Source: Geodermatophilaceae bacterium (GTDB lineage Bacteria; Actinomycetota; Actinomycetes; Mycobacteriales; Geodermatophilaceae). From it: a stretch of 20,485 bases of DNA. Position numbers and translations under genes: made by a program. Below, one piece after another: positions 15,394 to 20,485 of the stretch (within the stretch, counting starts at the first letter, position 1; every line of letters starts with the position of its first letter). The stretch lies in the NCBI GenBank assembly GCA_013813215.1, contig JACCSC010000450.1, positions 1 to 20,485 of the forward strand, read 5' to 3'. The notes beneath the pieces were generated by a model that was given only the letters and a program-made list of their open reading frames with translations, had not been told where the DNA came from and searched no databases.

Positions 15394-16287
15394 CTACCGG
15401 CTTTGTGCGCTCGTGGTGACAGCTGCGACGACGTTGACAGCTTCGAGCAAGTCTTCGCCGAGGTAGGTCCCGGGCACACCATCACGCGCCGTCCTGGTCA
15501 GGAACGCGTTGCCGGCGTAGAAGAGCTCGATGTTCATGCGCTCGGCCGCGCGTAGGACCGCTACCCCTGTCTCTCGATTCTTGCCGATGTGCGAGACCAG
15601 GATCACGGCGATGGCTGCTGTTCGATCAAGGGTTGATGTCAGCGCCGCGGGCGGGGTATCCGCACCGAGCATGTGACAGCGCCAGCCGCGTTGGCTGAGC
15701 AGCACTTCCATTGCCTCGAGCCCGATCGTGTGCCGTTCTCCTGGACCGCAGCACAGCACGATGCTGTGCGGGCGCCACGGAACAGGCCCCAGAAAGAGAA
15801 TCTTCTTCAGCCACCCCCGGGTTGCCTGGCTGATGACATGCTCCTGGCCGATGTCGTACGTGCCGGTTTGCCAGGCCAGGCCGAGCTGACGCATCGCGGG
15901 CAGGATGACGTTGCTGATCGTCGAGTCGATGCCGAGGCGGTCTCTGCTGTGGTCCAGCAGGGAGTCCAGCTGGCGGGCGTCCAGCGTCTGGGTGACGCGA
16001 AGAAGGGCAGCAACGAGCGAGCGATACGGCTCTTCTATGTCACCGGCGTCGCGAATCAGCACGGCCGCATCGGCGGGGCGGCGTCCCTTGTTGACCTCGT
16101 CCCGCATCACCTGGAGCGCGGCGACGTCTCCCGGGGAGTATCGCCGGTGACCACCACCTGTCCGTGCCGTCTTGAACAGCCCGTAACGGCGTTCCCACGA
16201 GCGGATGGTCGCGGTTGGTACGCCCAACTGCTCGCTGACGGCCTGAATGGGCAGCCAGGTGCCGATGCCGGGAACGTCTGTCGACAT
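15394..16287 (-). CDS. MerR-type regulator with cobalamin-binding domain, CarH/LitR photoreceptor-like
   Basis: A 297-residue transcription factor. The N-terminal MerR helix-turn-helix spans about 11-60 with SWERRYGL and GGHRRYSPGDV. A helical middle domain follows, with W139 and E149-H150 in the exact W-x9-EH arrangement that caps adenosylcobalamin in CarH. The Rossmann-like B12 domain has GERHTIG (E184, H186, G189), the ExHxxG form whose His ligates cobalt. Family knowledge: CarH/LitR proteins bind DNA in the dark with adenosylcobalamin and release it in light, usually derepressing carotenoid or photolyase genes. The ATG at 16287 has GAGGGGAG about 10 nt upstream. It lies downstream of the membrane-protein gene on the same strand (88-nt gap) and converges with the anti-sigma gene. 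Its target genes are not evident in the window. Confidence 0.92.
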   Translation of the reverse strand: MSTDVPGIGTWLPIQAVSEQLGVPTATIRSWERRYGLFKTARTGGGHRRYSPGDVAALQVMRDEVNKGRRPADAAVLIRDAGDIEEPYRSLVAALLRVTQTLDARQLDSLLDHSRDRLGIDSTISNVILPAMRQLGLAWQTGTYDIGQEHVISQATRGWLKKILFLGPVPWRPHSIVLCCGPGERHTIGLEAMEVLLSQRGWRCHMLGADTPPAALTSTLDRTAAIAVILVSHIGKNRETGVAVLRAAERMNIELFYAGNAFLTRTARDGVPGTYLGEDLLEAVNVVAAVTTSAQSR

Positions 16288-16375
16288 CAGCCAAGGGCTC
16301 CCCTCAGATGAGCAGGCATCACCGCCAGCGGCGAGGCAGGTGCGTTCCAGTCACCAACACGGTCCTGACATGGTG

Positions 16376-16915
16376 CTACCGCAGACCGCCGCGTGCCTGC
16401 TCGGCCGGGCGTTGCTGCTCTCCCTGCAGGGCGGAGACGACGAGGAGGATGCCCGTCGAGGCCGGGATGGCCCACTGCAGCGCGCGCAACTTCTTCTGGG
16501 CATCGGCTACCTCGGCAGGTGTCTGCAGACTGGGTTCGGCGCCCGATCGCACCGGCACGTCACCGGCATCAGACACCTTCTTGCCGGCGACCCGGCTGTA
16601 GGCGGTCAATCCCAGGGCGATCCCGGTCAGCGCAGTCTTGGCCGCGCTGCTCGCGCCGACCCCGCGCTGATTGCGCACCCTGTCGCGGTTGGCCATCAAC
16701 ATGCCCGCAGCACCGAGCAAGTGGGCGCCGATCGCGGCGGCGTTGACCGGCGTCCAGGAGTTCCACCCGGCGCTCGCCACCCGAGAACGTTGCCGCGGGT
16801 CATCCACGACCCCCGCGGCGGCATTGAGACCCACCGCCCCCATGAGCGACCCACCGAACCATGCCGAGAGGCCGACATCGTGCAGGCTGCGAAGGAGCGT
16901 GTTGCGTTCAGACAT
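16376..16915 (-). CDS. Conserved four-helix membrane protein, function unknown
   Basis: A 179-residue integral membrane protein. Hydrophobic segments lie at about 13-35, 56-75, 93-110 and 147-164. Notable segments are LHDVGLSAWFGGSLMGAVGL near the N-terminus and LQWAIPASTGILLVVSA near the end, followed by a GEQQRP tail. I believe similar proteins are common in actinobacteria but know of no assigned function. The ATG at 16915 was chosen over longer in-frame forms because AGGAG lies just upstream and the extension has no membrane-protein character. It may be co-transcribed with the B12/MerR regulator, which could make it a light- or stress-responsive gene; this is inference from position only. 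Confidence 0.82.
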   Translation of the reverse strand: MSERNTLLRSLHDVGLSAWFGGSLMGAVGLNAAAGVVDDPRQRSRVASAGWNSWTPVNAAAIGAHLLGAAGMLMANRDRVRNQRGVGASSAAKTALTGIALGLTAYSRVAGKKVSDAGDVPVRSGAEPSLQTPAEVADAQKKLRALQWAIPASTGILLVVSALQGEQQRPAEQARGGLR

Positions 16916-16991
16916 GTTGCTCTCCTGTGTGTTGGCGACGCTGGTCTGGTCATGTGCGCCGCGTAGCCGGAAGTGGTCGACGACCTCTCTG

Positions 16992-17017
16992 TGCCCCCGC
17001 CGGCACCCAGGCAAACC
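16992..17017 (-). promoter_or_regulatory. Candidate SigB/SigF-type promoter for the membrane-protein gene
   Basis: Reading the minus strand, GGTTT (17017-17013) and GGGGCA (16997-16992) are separated by 15 nt, resembling the GGTTT/GGGTA promoters of actinobacterial SigF/SigB. The -35 half is good and the -10 half is poor. A sigma factor of this family is encoded divergently next door. Confidence 0.28.
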
Positions 17018-17082
17018 TATGCGACCCGCAACCGTTCTCGACCAAGATCAGCTCGACCGCGTCAAGGCGGTCAGCCCGTCTT

Positions 17083-17098
17083 GTGCGCTCGAGTGCAC
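17083..17098. promoter_or_regulatory. 16-bp near-perfect palindrome, candidate operator
   Basis: GTGCGCTCGAGTGCAC is symmetric about CTCGAG with one mismatched pair. The related half-site TTGTGC recurs at 17128 within TGTGCAGTACA, another near-palindrome. MerR-family and CarH-type regulators bind such sites, and a CarH-like gene is nearby, but no binding is shown. Confidence 0.35.
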
Positions 17099-17307
17099 GT
17101 GATCTATGGTCGGCAGCGCACCGAAACTTGTGCAGTACACCCCCGACTATGCAAATGTCGGTGGACGTCGACGACCACGTCGACGATCCGGGCCAGCAGC
17201 GCTCCCGTACCCGAACGAGTCAGCACAGCTCTCGTCGGGTGGTGGTCCTTCGAGGCTGCCCAGCGCTGCCGGCATCAGCGAACCAGGTAGACGCGAGGGG
17301 CGAACCG

Positions 17308-18120
17308 ATGAGTGTTGCTTTCAATCCTGCGCCAGATGTCGACACCACGGCTGAGCAGCGGCAACTGGTCCGAGCCCGCATCAATGACCAGTTCGTCGAG
17401 CTCTACGGCATGCCACCAGATGATCCACGACGGGTGGCGCTGCGTGCGGACCTGGCCGGCCAGCATGTGGGGCTGGCCGAGCGTCTCGCGAGCCGATTCC
17501 GCAACCGGGGTGAATCCTCCGAGGACCTCGTCCAAGTGGCCGCGGTCGGGCTGTTGAAGGCCATCGACGGCTTCGATCCAGGTCGGGGGGTGGACTTCTC
17601 CAGCTACGCGATCCCCACGATGCTGGGCGAGATCAAGCGCCACTTCCGCGACAAAGGATGGCTGGTTCGCGTACCGCGACGGCTCCAGGAGCTGAGGCTC
17701 GACATCGCCAGGATCACGACGACCCTCACCCAAGAGCTGGGCCGTACCCCCAGCAATGCCGACCTGGCCGAGCGCCTCGGGGTCACCGAGCAGGAGCTCC
17801 GCGAGTGCCAGCTCGCCACCGGCGGTTACTCCGCGCTGTCCCTGTCGGCGCCACTGGGAGACGAGAAAGCCGACAACACGCTGGCCGACGTCGTGGGCGG
17901 CTGGGACCAGGGCATGCAAACGGTGGACGACCGGGCCTGCCTCCGCCCGCTGATCAGGAAACTCGATCCCCGCGAGCGCCAGATTCTCGGCCTGCGCTTC
18001 TTCGACGACATGACCCAGACCCAGATCGCCGAGCACGTCGGCATCTCCCAGATGCACGTATCACGCCTGCTCGCCCGCTCCCTGACCCGATTGCGAGAGG
18101 GCATGTTGCTCGAGGTCTGA
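17308..18120 (+). CDS. Sigma factor of the SigB/SigF/SigG family
   Basis: Group 3 sigma-70 factor of 270 residues for stress or developmental genes. Region 2 runs from about 45 to 120 with ESSEDLVQVAAVGLLKAIDGF and DFSSYAIPTMLGEIKRHFRD, the standard core-binding and -10 recognition segments. Region 3 is ELGRTPSNADLAERLGV, and region 4 is LDPRERQILGLRFFDDMTQ with the helix-turn-helix AEHVGISQMHVSRLLARSL. The ATG at 17308 has GAGGGG 7 nt upstream, and the family N-terminus begins shortly after. No RsbW-type anti-sigma or RsbV antagonist is present in the window, so the usual partner must be elsewhere if it exists. It converges with the ABC operon at 18137. Confidence 0.94.
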   Translation: MSVAFNPAPDVDTTAEQRQLVRARINDQFVELYGMPPDDPRRVALRADLAGQHVGLAERLASRFRNRGESSEDLVQVAAVGLLKAIDGFDPGRGVDFSSYAIPTMLGEIKRHFRDKGWLVRVPRRLQELRLDIARITTTLTQELGRTPSNADLAERLGVTEQELRECQLATGGYSALSLSAPLGDEKADNTLADVVGGWDQGMQTVDDRACLRPLIRKLDPRERQILGLRFFDDMTQTQIAEHVGISQMHVSRLLARSLTRLREGMLLEV

Positions 18121-18136
18121 TCTGTCCTCAGATCGG
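18117..18136. terminator. Short hairpin between convergent genes, possible bidirectional terminator
   Basis: An 8-bp stem (18117-18124 with 18129-18136, one G-U pair) around the loop TCCT fills the whole gap between the sigma gene and the ATPase gene and overlaps the sigma stop codon. There is no T-run on either side, so intrinsic termination would be weak. Confidence 0.3.
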
Positions 18137-18814
18137 TCAGTGCAGCGCTGCCGGGGCGCCCTCGCGCAGTTCGCCGTCGTGCATCGACAGGATGCGGTCG
18201 GCGTACTGCCAGGTCTCCGGGTTGTGCGTGGCGATCAGGCAGACGGCGCCGTCACGGACCAGGTCGCGGAACGCGGTGAAGATGACCTCGGTCCAGTGCG
18301 CGTCCTGGTGCGCGGTCGGCTCGTCAGCCAGCACGATCCGCGGTCGCAGCAGCAAGGCGCGGGCCACACAGCAGCGCTGCTGCTCGCCCAGCGAAGCCTG
18401 CTTCGGGTAGCGGTCGGCGAGGTGGGCGATCCCGACGGAGGTCATGAGTTCCTCGGTCTCCTCGCTCAGCGCTCCCCGGTGCCCGCGCAGGCGCGACGGC
18501 AGCGACACGTTCTCGCCCACCGTCAAGTCGTCGAGCAGGCCGAGGGCCTGCGGGATCAGCGCCAGCTCGGACCAGGCCAGGTCGTCGGCGCGACGCCCGG
18601 CCAGCGGACCGCCCCAGATGAGCGCGCCGGCGTCGGCCCGCTCCCACCCGCACAACACGTTCAGCAGCGTTGACTTGCCCGAACCCGAGGGACCGACGAG
18701 GGCGACCAGCTCGCCCGGGAACAGCGAGACCTCCACGTTGCGCAGCGCGTGCACCTGCTCGGCGTTGCGTTTGTAGGTCTTCGTCAGCCCGCGGCCGGAA
18801 ACCACACTCACCAT
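18137..18814 (-). CDS. ABC transporter ATPase, LolD/MacB-like, with divergent signature motif
   Basis: A 225-residue stand-alone ATPase. Walker A GPSGSGKST is at 41-49, the Q-loop glutamine at 89, Walker B VLADEPTA at 161-168 and the switch histidine H197 in IATHNPE. The signature is SLGEQQR (141-147) instead of LSGGQ, and the D-loop reads AHQD. It overlaps the upstream ATPase gene by 7 nt, so the two are probably made together and may pair as a heterodimer on the FtsX-like permease. The ATG at 18814 gives a normal N-terminus with the first strand starting at about residue 4. Substrate unknown; exporters of this class move lipoproteins, peptides or lipids, or act mechanically on cell-wall enzymes. 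Confidence 0.9.
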   Translation of the reverse strand: MVSVVSGRGLTKTYKRNAEQVHALRNVEVSLFPGELVALVGPSGSGKSTLLNVLCGWERADAGALIWGGPLAGRRADDLAWSELALIPQALGLLDDLTVGENVSLPSRLRGHRGALSEETEELMTSVGIAHLADRYPKQASLGEQQRCCVARALLLRPRIVLADEPTAHQDAHWTEVIFTAFRDLVRDGAVCLIATHNPETWQYADRILSMHDGELREGAPAALH

Positions 18815-19620
18815 GACTCGACGACCCTCCCGTGCTCCAGGCGCAGCACGTGGTCCGACGCGGCCACCACCGCCGGGTCGTGCGAGGAGAGGATGAACGC
18901 CACGCCCTCCTCGCGCATGTCCTGCACCGCCTGCAGCACCCGCTCGGCCGAGGAGGAGTCCAGCTCCGCCGTCGGTTCGTCCGCGACGACGATGGCCGGG
19001 TGGCCGACCACGGCACAGGCCACCGCTACCCGTTGCTGCTCCCCACCTGAGAGCTGGACCGGCTTGTGGGTGGCCCTTGCCGTCAGGCCCAGGCGGTCCA
19101 GCAGGCGGTCGATCTGCTCGGCGTCCGGCTTGACCCCGCGCAGGCGGGCGGCGAGTTGCAGCTGCTGGGTGACGTCGAGGTACTCGACGAGGTTGTCGAT
19201 CGGGTTCTGGAACACATACGCGACCGAAGTACGGCGCAGCGCCCGCCGACCCCGCGTGCCCAGGCCGCCCAGCTCCCGGCCGGCAATCTGGACCGAGCCG
19301 TCGGTGGGCCGGTCCACGCAGGCCAGGATGCGCAGCAGGGAGGACTTTCCCGAGCCGGACGGCCCCACGATCGAGGTCACTCGGCCCGCGGGGAAGTCCT
19401 TGTCCACGTCGATGAGCGCGACGACTTCCTCGTCGGCGGTCCGGTAGACCTTGCGTACCGCCCGGCACATGGCCGACGGAGCGTCGTACAGGTCCGCGAT
19501 CGCCTTCGACGACGTCGCCGGCTGATCGAACCAGTCGTCGTACTCGTCCGGCGCGGCGTGCCTCGGGCCGCCCGCCGAGTGGCGGGTCGGCTCCTCGGGG
19601 GCGCGGTGGTTAGGAGCCAA
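18808..19620 (-). CDS. ABC transporter ATPase, LolD/MacB-like, canonical motifs, N-terminal extension
   Basis: A 270-residue ATPase. Walker A GPSGSGKSS is at 86-94, the Q-loop glutamine in VFQNPIDN at about 138, signature LSGGEQQR at 190-197, Walker B VVADEPTAELD at 211-221 and H247 in LSSHDP. About 50 residues precede the first strand of the ATPase fold, including EYDDWFDQP. The start is the rare codon TTG at 19620: it has GGAGG 9 nt upstream and overlaps the permease stop by 11 nt. An ATG at codon 51 is the alternative and would remove the extension, leaving a minimal ATPase. It is probably the catalytically competent partner of the downstream ATPase. Confidence 0.88.
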   Translation of the reverse strand: MAPNHRAPEEPTRHSAGGPRHAAPDEYDDWFDQPATSSKAIADLYDAPSAMCRAVRKVYRTADEEVVALIDVDKDFPAGRVTSIVGPSGSGKSSLLRILACVDRPTDGSVQIAGRELGGLGTRGRRALRRTSVAYVFQNPIDNLVEYLDVTQQLQLAARLRGVKPDAEQIDRLLDRLGLTARATHKPVQLSGGEQQRVAVACAVVGHPAIVVADEPTAELDSSSAERVLQAVQDMREEGVAFILSSHDPAVVAASDHVLRLEHGRVVESW

Positions 19621-20485
19621 GGCGCAGTACCTCCGCCATGTCGGCGCGGGTCGCGGCCCGCTGGGCGTACGCCGCCGCGAGCAGCGCCACCACCGCAGTC
19701 GCGGCGAGCGCAGCCAGCACGGTGATCACGGGCAACGTGAGCAGCGGTCCGGGTGGTCGGTTCGGGTCGAGTTCGAGCAGCCGGTAGACCGTGAGCACGG
19801 CAGCACCGGCCAGCGCCGTGCCGATCACGAACGCCAGCCCGAGCAGGACACCGAGTTCGATGATCAGCGACCGCAGGTGTGAGCCGGGTTTCAGGCCCAT
19901 TCGGCGGGCCAGCGCGTAGGACGCCACCCTGCTCCGCTGGCGGGTCTCGAGGTAGAGCAGCAGGCCCCCGATCGCCACCGCGCCGACAAAGGCGGCCAGC
20001 GCCTGGAGGTAGCCGAAGGTCCAGCTCACCGACAGGAAGTTCGCCACCCGGAAGACCGTCGCGGTGTCCTGCACCCGCAGCACCCGCACTTCCTCGGGCA
20101 GGGCGGTGCGGACCGCGGTCTGGTCGAAGGTGGACCAGACCTCGCTGAACCGCCCGGCCGAGCGGTCGATCGCCCCGAGTTCGTCGGCGAGCACGACGAA
20201 CAGCGGGTCCACCTGACGCCGGCCCGGCAGCACCTCGGCCTGGGCGACCACGTCCATCTCGATGTCCCGCTGACCGACGCTCACCGTCGCGGTGGCGTCG
20301 TCGAAGCCCATGACTATCGCGTTCACCCCGGGTGAACCGTCGTCGGCCTGCAGCGCGGCGAGCAGGTCATCCAGCGACTGCTCGGCGAACCGGTCGTCCC
20401 AGTAGGCATAGCGGGCGAACGTGCGCGGGTCGATGGCGAGGACCGACACGTCCTGCCCGTCGATGCCGGCGTACGGATAGCGGCT
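19610..20485 (-). CDS. FtsX/MacB-like ABC permease (N-terminal part outside the window)
   Basis: The last 291 residues of a permease whose start lies beyond 20485. A soluble, probably extracytoplasmic segment (to about residue 150 of the visible part) is followed by three hydrophobic helices: one around FGYLQALAAFVGAVAIGG, one around LGVLLGLAFVIGTALAGAA, and one around LPVITVLAALAATAVVALLA. This is the usual C-terminal FtsX layout. Between the first two helices, RQRSRVASYALARRMGLKP matches the cytoplasmic loop where MacB/FtsX permeases meet the ATPase. The stop TAA at 19610-19612 lies inside the first ATPase gene, so all three genes form one operon. The full protein is probably much longer, with a second FtsX domain or a large external domain upstream. 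Confidence 0.88.
   Translation of the reverse strand, partial: SRYPYAGIDGQDVSVLAIDPRTFARYAYWDDRFAEQSLDDLLAALQADDGSPGVNAIVMGFDDATATVSVGQRDIEMDVVAQAEVLPGRRQVDPLFVVLADELGAIDRSAGRFSEVWSTFDQTAVRTALPEEVRVLRVQDTATVFRVANFLSVSWTFGYLQALAAFVGAVAIGGLLLYLETRQRSRVASYALARRMGLKPGSHLRSLIIELGVLLGLAFVIGTALAGAAVLTVYRLLELDPNRPPGPLLTLPVITVLAALAATAVVALLAAAYAQRAATRADMAEVLRLGS

Larger units (their letters stand above)
16916..17307. other. 392-nt intergenic region between divergent membrane-protein and sigma genes
   Basis: No convincing gene was found here. A frame in register with the sigma gene stays open upstream of 17308 but has no sigma-like sequence. The region carries a 16-bp near-palindrome at 17083-17098, an 11-bp near-palindrome at 17129-17139, two copies of CTTGTGC (17080 and 17127), two CGTCGACG palindromes near 17166-17185, and a possible alternative-sigma promoter on the minus strand. 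It is the most likely site for control of both flanking genes. Confidence 0.6.

Noticed and set aside
15403..17091. Exact 11-mer TTGTGCGCTCG at 15403 and 17081
   Set aside because: Shared 11-mers are expected many times by chance in 20 kb of GC-rich sequence, and the first copy is inside the B12 regulator coding region.
16861..17307. N-terminal extension of the SigB-type sigma factor
   Set aside because: The frame is open upstream of 17308 but has no sigma-like sequence, overlaps the divergent promoter region, and the ATG at 17308 has its own ribosome binding site.

Overview
The window is high-GC DNA with dense overlapping genes, many GTG starts, GGAGG-type ribosome binding sites, a SigB/SigF-type sigma factor and an ECF sigma/zinc anti-sigma pair. 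This fits an actinomycete (Actinomycetota). I cannot name the genus. No tRNA, rRNA, CRISPR array, insertion sequence or attachment site was seen.

Region 1 (1-14017) is a glycan or glycoconjugate cluster with two divergent arms. The minus arm, read from 3345 down to 1, encodes a membrane-anchored protein with a Pro/Thr linker and an Asp/Gly/Ser tail, a COG4671-type glycosyltransferase, and a fused ABC exporter cut by the window edge. The plus arm (3486-14017) holds nine genes, and every junction overlaps by 4-17 nt. In order they are an NAD-dependent sugar-nucleotide epimerase, a UDP-sugar 6-dehydrogenase, two GT4 glycosyltransferases, a heparinase II/III-fold protein with no signal peptide, an APH-fold kinase, a second COG4671 glycosyltransferase, a NodB-like deacetylase with altered motifs, and a second APH-fold protein whose catalytic Asp is Ala. 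The inferred theme is supply of a UDP-uronic acid, stepwise glycosyl transfer, cytoplasmic tailoring or editing, and export by the ABC protein. I do not recognise this combination as a characterised pathway.

Region 2 (about 14018-18120) is a regulatory block. It holds an ECF sigma factor interrupted by an apparent one-base frameshift, its membrane zinc anti-sigma factor, a MerR/B12-binding regulator with the complete W-x9-EH signature of CarH/LitR photoreceptors, a four-helix membrane protein, and a SigB/SigF/SigG-family sigma factor. The last two diverge from a 392-nt intergenic region that contains palindromes.

Region 3 (18137-20485, minus strand) is part of a MacB/FtsX-like export operon: the C-terminal part of a permease, then two ATPases. 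One ATPase has a canonical signature motif (LSGGE) and the other a divergent one (SLGEQ).

All functions are read from motifs and gene context by eye; no database search was run.
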